From assembly GCA_044226655.1 (NCBI GenBank), contig JBGAGO010000001.1, positions 868,001-932,000 on the forward strand: a DNA stretch of 64,000 nt. Reading direction: 5' to 3'. Position 1 is the first letter of the stretch. Each line of letters opens with the position of its first letter. The DNA comes from JBEVOS01 sp044226655. GTDB lineage: Bacteria > Pseudomonadota > Alphaproteobacteria > Caulobacterales > Aquidulcibacteraceae. The notes below the pieces were generated by a model that was given only the letters and a program-made list of their open reading frames with translations, was not told the DNA's origin and did not search any database. Below are positions 8,974 through 17,478 of this stretch, in pieces. The position numbers and the translations under genes are program-made.

Positions 8974-9093
8974 CTTTCCTCCCCCTGAAAGGGGGAGGTG
9001 CGGCGCGTAGCGCCGTGGAGGGGGTGAGCCGCGCATGCAAACGTTTCAGCCTGTATCTCACCCCCTCCCATCCTCCCCCTTGCCGGGGGAGGA
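8974..9093. repeat. Composite palindromic repeat, second copy
   Basis: Near-identical to the 6355-6503 element: a CCTCCCCCTGAAAGGGGGAGG hairpin, GGCGCGTAGCGCC, GGAGGGGGTGAG, then after about 27 bp the inverted CTCACCCCCTCC and a CCTCCCCC/GGGGGAGG hairpin. The internal spacer is shorter than in the first copy. The rest of the 8795-9159 gap holds a CGGACAAGCGAAGC motif often seen in dispersed alphaproteobacterial repeats, and no ORF I would support. Confidence 0.75.
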
Positions 9094-9159
9094 GGCGCGA
9101 TGCGGGGATGGAGCCGCGCTCAATCGGACCCAGTCCGCGCCGCCCTTACACTCCCGCCC

Positions 9160-9786
9160 ATGCGAACCTTCGATCTCCCCTCCGCCTGGCGCCAGCTCGG
9201 CGCTTACTTCCAAAACCTCTCCGACCGCTTCGGTCCCGCCTGGTCGTTCATGGAGGAGCGTTTCACGCTGCGCGCCCGCCGCACGCTCAAAGCATGGATC
9301 GAAACCGGCGAAGCCGCCTTCCGCCAGCTGCTGTTGATCGAAGCGCAGAAGCTTCCATCCCCCGCCTACGCGCCCGAGCCCTCGACCCATCGCCGTGACA
9401 GCGATGCCCCGCGCCAGCCGGCCCGTGAGATCAGCGAACGCGCGCTGGGCATTGAAGCCGCGCCGATGTTCCGTCTCGTGCCGCCGGCCGGCTTCGTCGT
9501 CCTGGCTGAGCAGGCGGCGCCTCGGCGTGCCAACATGCATCGCGCCAAGCAGCGCCGCTCCCCAACGCGCGCTTTGGCGCTGCGCCTGGCCGCGCTGCAG
9601 GCCGCGTTCAACGATGTGGAATCCCAGATCCACCGCATGGCGAAAGTGCTGGCCCGCAGCGCCCACGCCGCCATGGCCATCTTCATCGACCGGCCAGACC
9701 CTTTGCGCCTGCCGCGAGACCTCATCGACGCGCTCCGCGCCGAAACGCTCCGCGTCATCACCGCCGCGCCGACGGATTCCAGCTAA
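9160..9786 (+). CDS. Hypothetical protein
   Basis: 208-residue protein of unknown function. The N-terminus (MRTFDLPSAWRQLGAYFQNLSDRF) and the following Trp/Arg-rich segment look helical. A Pro/Arg-rich linker around residues 75-95 separates this from a C-terminal helical part (RALALRLAALQAAFNDVESQ, then HRMAKVLARSAHAAMA). No signal peptide, membrane helix or catalytic motif is evident. I selected the ATG at 9160 because codon bias improves from there; upstream codons run back into the repeat. It is followed by a REP pair, not an operon. Confidence 0.6.
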   Translation: MRTFDLPSAWRQLGAYFQNLSDRFGPAWSFMEERFTLRARRTLKAWIETGEAAFRQLLLIEAQKLPSPAYAPEPSTHRRDSDAPRQPAREISERALGIEAAPMFRLVPPAGFVVLAEQAAPRRANMHRAKQRRSPTRALALRLAALQAAFNDVESQIHRMAKVLARSAHAAMAIFIDRPDPLRLPRDLIDALRAETLRVITAAPTDSS

Positions 9787-9791
9787 GCGCC

Positions 9792-9882
9792 GTACCGCCG
9801 GCTTCCAGCCGGCAGTCTTCGTTTCCTCCTGCACTGACACCAAACATTGAAAACTCGCCTGCCGGCTGGAAGCCGGCGGTAC
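9792..9882. repeat. REP-type inverted repeat pair
   Basis: Two perfect 24-base arms, 9792-9815 and 9859-9882, in inverted orientation with a 43-bp spacer. Each arm begins or ends with GTACCGCCGGCTTCC and contains its own internal palindrome (GCCGGCT/AGCCGGC). The same unit occurs at 12141 and 53237, always just downstream of a coding region. This is a dispersed REP/BIME-like element. The remainder of the gap up to the MFS start contains a TTGCCCCG/CGGGGCAA hairpin and no gene. Confidence 0.9.
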
Positions 9883-10045
9883 GAAGCGGCGCGCCGATCC
9901 CAATTCCCTTGCCCCGCGGAGGGAAACGCGTGCGCAACCGGCCGCAGTTGCCCCGCCGGGGCAAGCGGGGTTACGACCGTACCACGTCATCGAATCCCTG
10001 TGACTCAAAAGGCCCGGCGCATTGCCGCGCGGGGAAAGGATCGAT

Positions 10046-11368
10046 TTGGACAAGCCGGTCGAAGAGCTGGATCCGAAATCCCTCGAGGAGCAGGAGGCGG
10101 AGTACGACCGCTTCGTCTGGGCCAATCTGCGGCGCAATTATATCGGCCATTATCTGCACGGCATGCTGGGGATGACGGGCTTCCGGCTCGTCAATGCGCC
10201 GACGTTCCTACCCGCCTATCTGTTCGCGCTGTCGGGATCGAACACTATTGTCGGCGTCGGGCTCGCTCTGCAGCAGCTGGGCCAGATGATCTCGCCGATC
10301 TTCGGCGCCTCGCAGGTCGAGCATCGCAAACGCGTGCTGCCGGTCGCGCAATGGATCGGCACGGGCATGCGCATCCCGATCCTCGGCATCGCGCTGGCCG
10401 GCTGGTTCTTGCCGGCGCGTGTGCAATTGCCGGTGATCCTGGCGCTTCTGCTGATGATGGGCCTGTTCAGCGGCATGCAGCGAGTGGCGTTTCAGGTGCT
10501 GCTGGCGAAGGTGATCCCGGTGTCGCGCCGCGGCCGGCTGCAAGCCTGGCGCAATGTCACCGGCGGCGTGATTGCGGCGGCGCTCGCCTATTTCGCGGGG
10601 CGCTGGTTCATCGAATCCAACGTGCTGGGCAATGGCTACGCCACCACCTTCATGCTGGCCTTCATCCTGACGAGCCTTGGCCTCTCCGCGCTCTCCATGC
10701 TGATGCGCGAGCCCATTCCGCCGACGGTGCGGCCGCGCGCGCGCGTGCGCGACCGCTTGAAGGATGCGCCGCAGATATTCCGCGACGATCCGGGATTTTT
10801 CTATTTCACCTGCACGTTGGTGCTGGCCATGGCCGGGCGTGCGGCGGCGCCGTTCTACATTCTCTATGCGAGCCAGACCATTCAGCTCACCGGCGCCAAT
10901 ATCGGCCTTCTGTCGCTCGCTTTTCTCGGCGCCGATACGGTCGCCAATCTGGCCTGGGGCTATGCGGGCGACCGCTTCGGTTTCCGCGCCGTGTTCATGA
11001 CGTGCCTCTCGCTCTGGGCCGCGGCGACAGTGCTCTTGCTGTTCGCACACACCATGCCGGTGATCTTTCTCGCTTTCGTCGGCCTCGGCGCCGCGCAAGC
11101 CGGCTACATGATGGCGTCGAGCACGATGGCGCTCGAATTCGGCCCGCGCGAGGATGTGGCGATGCGGCTGGCGCTGTCGGGCACCGCGGAAGGCGCGATG
11201 TCGGCGGCGGGCCCGCTGGTCGGCGGCGTCATCGCGGCGAGCCTCGGCTATCCCTGGCTGTTCGCGGTGTCGATCGCCTTTCTGATCGCGGCCATCGTCC
11301 TGCTCGCGCTGCGCGTGGAAGAACCGCGCAACCGGCGCCTGCAGGCGCAGGTCCTGCCCCCGGAGTGA
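10046..11368 (+). CDS. MFS transporter
   Basis: Major facilitator superfamily inner-membrane transporter of about 440 residues with roughly 12 hydrophobic segments and a soluble acidic N-terminal leader (LDKPVEELDPKSLEEQEAEYDRF). The cytoplasmic loop between helices 2 and 3 reads SQVEHRKRVLPVAQ, and the linker between the two halves (REPIPPTVRPRARVRDRLKD) is basic. The substrate is unknown. The start is uncertain: I chose TTG at 10046, preceded by AAAGGA; a second in-frame TTG at 10022 is possible. Its stop overlaps the GTG of the DUF2233 gene, so the two are translationally coupled. Confidence 0.85.
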   Translation: MDKPVEELDPKSLEEQEAEYDRFVWANLRRNYIGHYLHGMLGMTGFRLVNAPTFLPAYLFALSGSNTIVGVGLALQQLGQMISPIFGASQVEHRKRVLPVAQWIGTGMRIPILGIALAGWFLPARVQLPVILALLLMMGLFSGMQRVAFQVLLAKVIPVSRRGRLQAWRNVTGGVIAAALAYFAGRWFIESNVLGNGYATTFMLAFILTSLGLSALSMLMREPIPPTVRPRARVRDRLKDAPQIFRDDPGFFYFTCTLVLAMAGRAAAPFYILYASQTIQLTGANIGLLSLAFLGADTVANLAWGYAGDRFGFRAVFMTCLSLWAAATVLLLFAHTMPVIFLAFVGLGAAQAGYMMASSTMALEFGPREDVAMRLALSGTAEGAMSAAGPLVGGVIAASLGYPWLFAVSIAFLIAAIVLLALRVEEPRNRRLQAQVLPPE

Positions 11369-12135
11369 GGCCGCGGTTCTGGATCGGCGCGGCGGCGGCG
11401 CTGGCGCTCGCGGCGATCGCCGCCTTCGTCCTGCTCCGCTTCGCGCCTGGCGGTCCGCCGGCCTGTCATCCGGTTCTGTTCGACGGCGATGTTTTCACCG
11501 TGTGCGAGCTCGACCTCGCGCGCGACGATTTCCGCCTTGTCACCGATGACGCCACCGGCGCGCCCTTGCGCAGCTTCGCCGCGCTCGAACGCGCGCTCGG
11601 CCGGCTCGCATCCCGCGTGCGCTTCGCGATGAACGCCGGCATGTTCGATGAGGGCGGCCGCGCCATCGGGCTCTATGTCGAGAACGGCGAAGAACGCCAT
11701 TCCATCAGCACCAGCCACGGCCCCGGCAATTTCCATCTGCTGCCGAACGGCGTGTTTTCAATCGACCGCGACGGCCAGGCGCGCGTCGAAACCACGCCAG
11801 CCTTCATCGCGCGCCGCGACACGCCGGTCTGGGCGACGCAATCGGGGCCGATGCTGGTGATCGAGGGCGCGCTGCATCCCGCTTTTCAGGAAGACGGCCC
11901 CTCGCGCCTCATCCGCAATGGGGTGGGCGTCGTCGATCCCCATCATGCGCTGTTCGTGATCAGCGAAACGCCGGTCTCGTTCGGCAAATTCGCGCGCCTG
12001 TTCCGCGACGCGCTGCATTGCCGAAATGCGCTCTTCCTCGATGGTTCGGTGTCGAGCCTATGGGCCCCGCAGCTGAACCGGCGCGACAGCAACGACGCGC
12101 TCGGCCCGCTGCTCGTGGTGCTCGCCCGGCGCTAG
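11365..12135 (+). CDS. Phosphodiester glycosidase-family (DUF2233/NAGPA) protein
   Basis: 256-residue protein with an N-terminal signal anchor (FWIGAAAALALAAIAAFVLL) and a DUF2233 domain, related to the mannose-6-phosphate uncovering enzyme. Visible family blocks are FAMNAGMFDEGGRAIGLYVE, GPGNFHLLPNGVFSI, ATQSGPMLVIEG and LFLDGSVSSLWAP with the conserved Asp. It should act in the periplasm on phosphodiester-linked sugars, though bacterial members are little studied. The GTG at 11365 overlaps the TGA of the MFS gene (GTGA), a coupling arrangement that supports both starts. Much longer upstream readings in this frame are antisense artefacts. Confidence 0.85.
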   Translation: MRPRFWIGAAAALALAAIAAFVLLRFAPGGPPACHPVLFDGDVFTVCELDLARDDFRLVTDDATGAPLRSFAALERALGRLASRVRFAMNAGMFDEGGRAIGLYVENGEERHSISTSHGPGNFHLLPNGVFSIDRDGQARVETTPAFIARRDTPVWATQSGPMLVIEGALHPAFQEDGPSRLIRNGVGVVDPHHALFVISETPVSFGKFARLFRDALHCRNALFLDGSVSSLWAPQLNRRDSNDALGPLLVVLARR

Positions 12136-12140
12136 TCCTC

Positions 12141-12191
12141 GTACCGCCGGCTTCCAGCCGGCAGGCGCGCTATGCCGGCTGGAAGCCGGCG
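12141..12191. repeat. REP-type inverted repeat
   Basis: Left arm 12141-12164 is identical to the 24-base arm at 9792. The right arm at 12174-12191 is shortened, lacking the final GGTAC. The spacer is only 9 bases. It fills the gap between the stops of the convergent DUF2233 and glycine-zipper genes, and may also serve as a bidirectional transcript end. Confidence 0.85.
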
Positions 12192-12192
12192 C

Positions 12193-12627
12193 CTAGTCGC
12201 ACGGAACTTGGCGTTCGATGGTCAGCGTGCGGCCGACATAAGGATCGTATTGCCGCTCGTGCACGGTGCAGAGCCGCGGCGGCTCGGCATAGCCGCCGTC
12301 ATTGTATCCGCCCTGGTAGGGCTGCGGGCCATAATAGCCCTGCCCTTGATAGCCTTGGCCTTGATAACCTTGGCCCTGATAGCCGTAGGGCGGCGGCGGC
12401 GGAGGCGGCGCTTCTTCATAGCGCGGCTGGCTGAGCGCCGAGCCGATGATCGCGCCGATCGCCAGGCCGACAAGGCCGGAGGCCACCGCGTCGCCGTGAT
12501 CGTCATGGCGGCGGTCGTAATAACGGCGGTCATAGCCGCCATAGCCGCGATGGTCGTGCGCATAGGCCGGCGCGGCGCTGGCGAACACCAGCGCGCCGGC
12601 GACGAGCGCCCCAAGGAATTTCTTCAT
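12193..12627 (-). CDS. Secreted glycine-zipper surface protein
   Basis: 144-residue small exported protein. A signal peptide (MKKFLGALVAGALVFASAAPAYA) is followed by an Asp/His/Arg/Tyr-rich segment, then a glycine-zipper-like membrane stretch (GLVGLAIGAIIGSAL), a run of prolines, and three YQGQG repeats. This layout resembles outer-membrane lipoprotein-like 17-kDa antigen or RcnB-like proteins, but no single family fits well. The C-terminus has two Cys residues (RLCTVHE and QVPCD). A REP element lies just past its stop and rsgA is upstream on the same strand. Confidence 0.7.
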   Translation of the reverse strand: MKKFLGALVAGALVFASAAPAYAHDHRGYGGYDRRYYDRRHDDHGDAVASGLVGLAIGAIIGSALSQPRYEEAPPPPPPPYGYQGQGYQGQGYQGQGYYGPQPYQGGYNDGGYAEPPRLCTVHERQYDPYVGRTLTIERQVPCD

Positions 12628-12680
12628 GTCTCTCTCCGTGCCCCGTCAGCCTGATCTTGCCGTCCTGAATAGGGCCTGAA

Positions 12681-13739
12681 TCAATCCTCGTCCTCGCGCC
12701 GCTTGCGCGCGCGATTGGCCTTGGCGCGCTGCGCCCAGAGCCGCCGGTGCGCCTCGCGCGCCACATGATCCTCTTTGCGGGCCTCGAAGGCGAGTTCGCG
12801 CTGCAGCTTCTGATAGCTTCGCCAGCGGCCCTCTTCGAGCGCACCCGAAGCGAGCGCGGCCTGCACCGCGCAGCCCGGCTCGCGCCCATGGCCGCAATCG
12901 GCGAAGCGGCATTGGGCGGCGAGCGTGTCGATATCTTCGAAGCTTCCATCCATGCCGTCATCGGCGGCCCAGACGCCAAGCTCGCGCATGCCGGGCGAGT
13001 CCAGCACCAGCACGCCGGATTGCAGGCGGAAGAGGGCGCGATGCGTCGTGGTGTGCCGGCCGCGCTTGCCGTCGCCGCTGATCGCGCCCGTCGCCATCAG
13101 ATCGTCGCCCGCGAGTGCGTTGAGCAAGGTGGATTTGCCCACGCCGGACGAGCCGAGCAGGGCGACGGTTTCGCCCGGCGCCAGCAAGCCCGCGAGCGCG
13201 GCCACGCCTTCGCCCGTGTGCGAGGAGAGCGCGCACACAGCGGCGTCGCCCGCGATCGCGCGCACGCGCTTCAAATCCTCTTCGCGCCGCGCGGCGAGAT
13301 CGGCTTTGGTGAGCGCGATGATCGGCTTGGCGCCGCCGGCGCGCGCCACCAGGAGATAGCGTTCGAGCCGGCGCAGATTGAGTTCGTCATTGAGCGAGCT
13401 GACGATCAGCGCGACATCGAGATTGGCCGCCACGATCTGCACGCCCTCGGGGCTTTGCCGCGCAAACATCGTGCGGCGCGGCAGGACCGCCTGCACGATG
13501 GCCGGTCCATCGCCTTGCGGCGGCGCGAGCGCCGCCCAATCGCCGACCACAGGCAGATCGCCAGCGGCTGCGTCGTAGACCAGCCGGCCCGCGAGCACGC
13601 AGGCGCGCTCGCCGTCTTGCGTGATGGCGCGCAGATGCGTGCGTTGTTGTTCGATGATGCGGCCGGGAATCAGGCCGCTTTGTGCGTGAACGTCGAAATC
13701 GTGCTGCAGCGCGTCGCGCCAGCCATAGAGAGACAACAT
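12681..13739 (-). CDS. rsgA: RsgA, small ribosomal subunit biogenesis GTPase
   Basis: 352-residue circularly permuted GTPase that helps late maturation of the 30S subunit. An N-terminal OB-fold (RAITQDGERACVLAGRL) is followed by motifs in permuted order: TKAD at 144-147 (G4), GSSGVGKS at 196-203 (G1) and DSPG at 247-250 (G3). The zinc finger then appears with C277, C282, H284 and C290. The C-terminal tail is Arg/Lys-rich, as expected for rRNA contact. It begins MLSLYGWRDAL at an ATG at 13739. A possible leader ORF and hairpin lie upstream. Confidence 0.95.
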   Translation of the reverse strand: MLSLYGWRDALQHDFDVHAQSGLIPGRIIEQQRTHLRAITQDGERACVLAGRLVYDAAAGDLPVVGDWAALAPPQGDGPAIVQAVLPRRTMFARQSPEGVQIVAANLDVALIVSSLNDELNLRRLERYLLVARAGGAKPIIALTKADLAARREEDLKRVRAIAGDAAVCALSSHTGEGVAALAGLLAPGETVALLGSSGVGKSTLLNALAGDDLMATGAISGDGKRGRHTTTHRALFRLQSGVLVLDSPGMRELGVWAADDGMDGSFEDIDTLAAQCRFADCGHGREPGCAVQAALASGALEEGRWRSYQKLQRELAFEARKEDHVAREAHRRLWAQRAKANRARKRREDED

Positions 13740-13803
13740 GGAGAATCCTTTTGGAACGGAGCCCAGGGGGCGCCGGCCGCGGATGCTCTCGATGTCAGGC
13801 TAG

Positions 13804-13876
13804 GCGCTGAAACTCAGCGCAGCGCTCAGGAGCGCGCGGCGACGCGGCGGAGGGCGCGAGAGACAAGTGTTGACAT
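13804..13876 (-). promoter_or_regulatory. Candidate leader ORF and hairpin upstream of rsgA
   Basis: On the minus strand an ATG at 13876, spaced from a GGAAGGGAG-like site, opens a 16-codon ORF ending at 13826 (MSTLVSRALRRVAARS). A 7-bp hairpin, GCGCTGA/TCAGCGC with an AAC loop, follows at 13820-13804, about 65 bases before rsgA. The small Arg-rich peptide plus hairpin looks like a leader or upstream ORF. Nothing proves translation; low confidence. Confidence 0.35.
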
Positions 13877-13952
13877 GATACGCTCCCTTCCTGCGTCGGC
13901 GGTCGATGGCGCTCAGTACGCAGCGGCGGCCGATGCGTCAAGCAAAGGCTTT

Positions 13953-15296
13953 CTACCTGGGCGCGACGCGCCAGATGATGTTGCCCACGTCATCCGCCAC
14001 AAGCAGCGCGCCGGTGCGATCCCAGCCGACGCCGACCGGGCGTCCGCGCGCCTGTTCGTGCTCGTTCAAAAAGCCGGTCAGGAAATCCTCCGCCGCGCCG
14101 GAAGGCCGCCCATCGGCGAACGGCACGAACACGACCTTGTAGCCGGAGAATTGCGAGCGGTTCCAAGAGCCGTGCTGGCCCACGAACGCGCCGCCGCGAT
14201 AATGTGCGGGAAAGCGCTCGCCGGTCGCGAAGGTGAGGCCGAGCGAGGCGGTGTGCGCGCCCAAAGCGAAATCGGGAACAATGCCTGGGCGCAGCCGCAC
14301 ATTCGGCGGGATCGGCACGCGGTCGTCGCGGTGATCGCCGAAATAGAAATAGGGCCAGCCATAGAAGCCGCCGTCTTCGACATGCGTCATGTAATCCGGC
14401 ACCAGATTGTCGCCCAGCATGTCGCGTTCGTTCACCGCAACCCAGAGCGCGCCGGTGACCGGCTCCCACGCCAGCCCGTTCGGATTGCGCAGGCCGGTCG
14501 CGAACGCGCGCTCGCCCGTGCCGTCGAGATTGATTTCGAGGATGTTGGCGCGCCGCTCCTCCATCGCGAAATCTTCCAGCTTCTGCGGAATGTTTTCGAC
14601 CGAGCCGACGCCGACATAGAGTTTGGTTCCATCGCGGCTCGCCAGCAGATCGCGCGTCCAATGGCCGTTGTCGCCCTCGTGATGCGGCAGGCGAAGGATG
14701 ATCTCGCCATCGCCCGTGATGCTGGTGGCGCCGGGAATGTAATTGTAGCGCACCACCGCGTCGGTATTGCCGACGAAGAATTGCGTGCCGACCAGCGCCA
14801 TGCCGAACGGCTGATTGAGCCCGGTCAGAAACACGCTGTGCGCATCGACCACGCCATCGCCGTCGGAATCGCGCAGCAGGGTGATGCGGTTGGCGCTCTG
14901 GCCGAGTGCGCCTGCGCCGCGCTGCACTTGATTGGCCGCCCAGCCCATGAAGCCGCCGCCCTGCGACGCTTGCGTCGAGGATTCCGCAATCAACACGTCG
15001 CCGTTCGGCAGCCGATAGATGGTGCGCGGATGATCGAGCCCCTCGGCGAACCTCGTGACGGTGAAGCCGGGCGGCGCGACGGGCGCTTCATCGGCCCGCC
15101 AGCCGATTGGGCGCGCGGTCTTCACCGTCGGCAGCATGCCGGTCTGCGGCGGCGGCAACGCGGGCGTCGGCCCATAGCCCGAGGCGGTGGGCCCGGGCGC
15201 CGGCGCGCTGCAGGCGGCGAGCAGCGCAAGCGCGGCGAGGCCGGCGCCGACCATGCGGGCGCGCGGCGGGGCCGGAAGGCGGAAAAGCGTGAGCAT
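13953..15296 (-). CDS. PQQ-type (sorbosone dehydrogenase-like) sugar dehydrogenase lipoprotein
   Basis: 447-residue exported protein with a lipobox (ALLAAC, Cys29) after an Arg-containing signal peptide. The body is a six-bladed beta-propeller of the soluble glucose/sorbosone dehydrogenase family: GFTVTRFAEGLDHPRTIYRL, DVLIAESST, NRITLLRDSDGDGVVD, ATGLRNPNGLAWEP, GQHGSWNRSQFSGYKV and the closing VADDVGNIIWRV are all typical. Such proteins bind PQQ and oxidise aldoses or related sugars in the periplasm. Some homologues have lost PQQ residues, so activity is not assured. It is alone in its transcription unit. Confidence 0.87.
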   Translation of the reverse strand: MLTLFRLPAPPRARMVGAGLAALALLAACSAPAPGPTASGYGPTPALPPPQTGMLPTVKTARPIGWRADEAPVAPPGFTVTRFAEGLDHPRTIYRLPNGDVLIAESSTQASQGGGFMGWAANQVQRGAGALGQSANRITLLRDSDGDGVVDAHSVFLTGLNQPFGMALVGTQFFVGNTDAVVRYNYIPGATSITGDGEIILRLPHHEGDNGHWTRDLLASRDGTKLYVGVGSVENIPQKLEDFAMEERRANILEINLDGTGERAFATGLRNPNGLAWEPVTGALWVAVNERDMLGDNLVPDYMTHVEDGGFYGWPYFYFGDHRDDRVPIPPNVRLRPGIVPDFALGAHTASLGLTFATGERFPAHYRGGAFVGQHGSWNRSQFSGYKVVFVPFADGRPSGAAEDFLTGFLNEHEQARGRPVGVGWDRTGALLVADDVGNIIWRVAPR

Positions 15297-15452
15297 GAAA
15301 ACCGAACCTTGAGAGATCGTGCGCGCCGGCGGCCGGCGCGGCGCCGCCGTTTCAAGCCCATCTCGGCCCCGGCGCGCAATCTCTGCCGCTACCCCTCTTG
15401 GTCCGCGCGCGCTAGAAGCGGCGGCGAGGGAGCCCGAGGGAGGAAACGCATC

Positions 15453-16124
15453 ATGAAGCTTCGTATCGGCTTGGCCGCCGCCTTAGCGTGCGCCGCGCTC
15501 GCGTCCTGTGGACAATCCGGCCCCGGCGCCGAGGGTGCGCAAACTTCATCGAGCCCGGCCGCCGAGGCCGCCGCCGCGATGTTCCCGAACCTGTTCTCGG
15601 CTTCCTACCGGGCCGAAGCCCGCGTCCACACCGATGAGGGCGACCGGCAGGTCACGATCTACCGGGCCGGCAAGAAGCAGCGCATGGAGCTCGACGCGAC
15701 CACGGCCATCGTCAGCGATCTCGACGCCCAGCAGGGCATGATGATCCGCACCGAAGGCGGGCGCGCCACGGTCATGCGGATGACGCTCGACAACGATACG
15801 ATGCGCGACGCCATGGCCTCTTGGCTCGAAGGCCGCACCACCACGCGCGTCGGCCCCTGCATGGGCGCGGGCCAGGTCGGGACCCAATGGTCGATCGCGC
15901 CGACCGAGGAAGAGCCCGGCCAGCAATCGACCTGCGTCACCGATGACGGCATCATCCTCAAGGCCGAGCGCGATGGCGCGGTCGTCTGGGAGACCACCAG
16001 CGTCGCCCGCGGCCCGCAGGATCCGGCCCTGTTCGCTGCGCCCCAGGGCGCGCAGGTGATCGATCTGAGCGCCATGGGCGCGCAGATGCGGGCTATGGCC
16101 GAGAAGGCCCGCAGCGGCCATTAG
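15453..16124 (+). CDS. Predicted lipoprotein, function unknown
   Basis: 223-residue predicted lipoprotein with signal peptide MKLRIGLAAALACAALASC (lipobox LASC, Cys19) and a low-complexity Ala/Ser linker. The mature part (FSASYRAEARVHTDEGDRQV, TIYRAGKKQRMEL, VSDLDAQQGMMIRTEGG) reads like an LolA/LolB-type or DUF4412-type beta-rich domain, but I cannot confirm the family. Three Cys residues occur after the lipobox. The GAGGAAAC ribosome site precedes the ATG at 15453. A very long open reading frame that ends at the same stop is an antisense artefact upstream of this ATG. Confidence 0.7.
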   Translation: MKLRIGLAAALACAALASCGQSGPGAEGAQTSSSPAAEAAAAMFPNLFSASYRAEARVHTDEGDRQVTIYRAGKKQRMELDATTAIVSDLDAQQGMMIRTEGGRATVMRMTLDNDTMRDAMASWLEGRTTTRVGPCMGAGQVGTQWSIAPTEEEPGQQSTCVTDDGIILKAERDGAVVWETTSVARGPQDPALFAAPQGAQVIDLSAMGAQMRAMAEKARSGH

Positions 16125-16145
16125 GCCGGGTTTCACCTCTGGCTC

Positions 16146-16214
16146 GCCCATTGGGTCGCCTGCGGAACGGGCGCGGCGCGCTCGCGCCGCAGGCGAACTG
16201 CGCTTGTAATGGGC
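16146..16214. repeat. Nested inverted repeat between genes
   Basis: An outer stem GCCCATT (16146-16152) pairs with AATGGGC (16208-16214), and an inner stem TCGCCTGCGG (16156-16165) pairs perfectly with CCGCAGGCGA (16187-16196). The structure lies just after the lipoprotein stop and could stop or stabilise its transcript. No T-run follows it, so it may equally be a dispersed repeat. Confidence 0.6.
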
Positions 16215-16311
16215 CGGACCCGCTGCGCCCGCCGCTGCGCGTTGCGTAGGCAGGGGGCCCGGTGATACAGTCCCAAGCTCGCAGATAAGTGATCTGGAAC
16301 AGGTTCTTCGC

Positions 16312-17430
16312 ATGATGTTCTTCGCCGCCGCGCAAACGGCGACCCTGCTGTCGCCGGAGACGCTGCTGCGTTACGTCCCGCGCCAGGTGCTCGATGCGTT
16401 CGTGCAATTTCCCGACGTCGTCATGGCCTTCGTGGCCATGGGCCTGTCGGCGGCGCTGATCGCAGGCTTCTGGCTGATCCACGGCACCATGCGCGCCAGC
16501 GCGAAAGCCCGCATGGCTTTGCGCGCGCAATCGCTGAAGCGCTCGAAGGATCACCGCGCCTCCATCCTCATCGCGCAATTTCCCGGCGGCGATCACCAGC
16601 TGCGCCAGGAAATGAAGGAAGCGATCGAGGACAATTTCGGCCTGTTCGCGTTCCAGTCCGAGGTGCAGGTCGATGCGTTCCCGATCGCGCTCAAAGTGCT
16701 GCCTGAAAACGCGCACCCCGAAGCCATCCGCAAAGTGGCGGTCGACGCGGCCGAAGCGCTCGAGCGCTCCGCCGCGGATGTGATCGTGTGGGGCAAGCGC
16801 TCGATGTTCACGGGCAAGCTCGATCTGCGCCTGATGACGCTGCCGCCCTATGGCCGCACGCATGAGGTGCAGGCCATGCAGCTCGGCTGGCGCGTCGGCC
16901 GGCCGGACGAAAACGTGCAGCGCGCGCTCGCCTATGCCTGCGCCCGCAAAGCGCGCCCGGTGATGAACCGGCCGCAGGATTATAAGCCCGAGCGTCTGCA
17001 GCCGATCGTCGAAGCGCTCGACAAGATGGTCGAAGCCTCGAACGGCGACATCTCCGATGGCTTGCAGCTCGATATTCTGAGCGATTTCGCGTCCGGCGCG
17101 CTGAGCCTTGGCGAACGCGGCGGCCATCTGCGCTGGCTCCAGAAAGCGCTCGCGGCGCGGCAGAAATATCTGGATCAGGTCGATCGCTCGACCGATCCGG
17201 GCGCCTGGGGCGCCGCGCAGCAAGAGATCGGCCGCGCGCTCGCGGCTTTGGGCGAACGCGAAGGCGCGCGCGACAAGCTCGAAGAAGCCGTGGCGCGCCT
17301 CAAGATCGCGATGGATGCGCTGCGCGCCACCGACAGCCTACAGCACGCCGAAGTCGCCCAGCGCGCGCTCTCCCGCGCCGAACAAACCCTCACGCAGCGG
17401 CGGCGGATCGGCCTGCGCTGGCCGGTGTAG
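16312..17430 (+). CDS. Membrane-anchored protein with helical C-terminal repeats
   Basis: 372-residue protein of unknown function. One membrane helix (about residues 39-59, MAFVAMGLSAALIAGFWLI) anchors a cytosolic part. Residues 80-175 form an alpha/beta region (RASILIAQFPGGDHQLRQEM, AADVIVWGKRSMFTGKLDL) reminiscent of the small domain that precedes TPR repeats in some regulators. From about residue 230 the sequence is all helical, with TPR-like pairs such as LGERGGHLRWLQKALAARQ and LGEREGARDKLEEAVARLK. It precedes wecB by 48 bp on the same strand and may be co-transcribed. Confidence 0.65.
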   Translation: MMFFAAAQTATLLSPETLLRYVPRQVLDAFVQFPDVVMAFVAMGLSAALIAGFWLIHGTMRASAKARMALRAQSLKRSKDHRASILIAQFPGGDHQLRQEMKEAIEDNFGLFAFQSEVQVDAFPIALKVLPENAHPEAIRKVAVDAAEALERSAADVIVWGKRSMFTGKLDLRLMTLPPYGRTHEVQAMQLGWRVGRPDENVQRALAYACARKARPVMNRPQDYKPERLQPIVEALDKMVEASNGDISDGLQLDILSDFASGALSLGERGGHLRWLQKALAARQKYLDQVDRSTDPGAWGAAQQEIGRALAALGEREGARDKLEEAVARLKIAMDALRATDSLQHAEVAQRALSRAEQTLTQRRRIGLRWPV

Positions 17431-17478
17431 GGGGCGGGGTTATTCCGCGCCGGCGCCGTGTGAGAGAGTTTTCGACCT

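Noticed and set aside
9847..12135. A 762-codon plus-strand gene
   Set aside because: The front part is the MFS gene read out of frame; the real product starts at GTG 11365 with its signal anchor.
12747..16124. A 1125-codon plus-strand open frame
   Set aside because: It lies antisense to rsgA and the sugar dehydrogenase, is rich in Arg, His and Ala, and only its last 224 codons (the lipoprotein from 15453) are real. High GC makes long false frames common.
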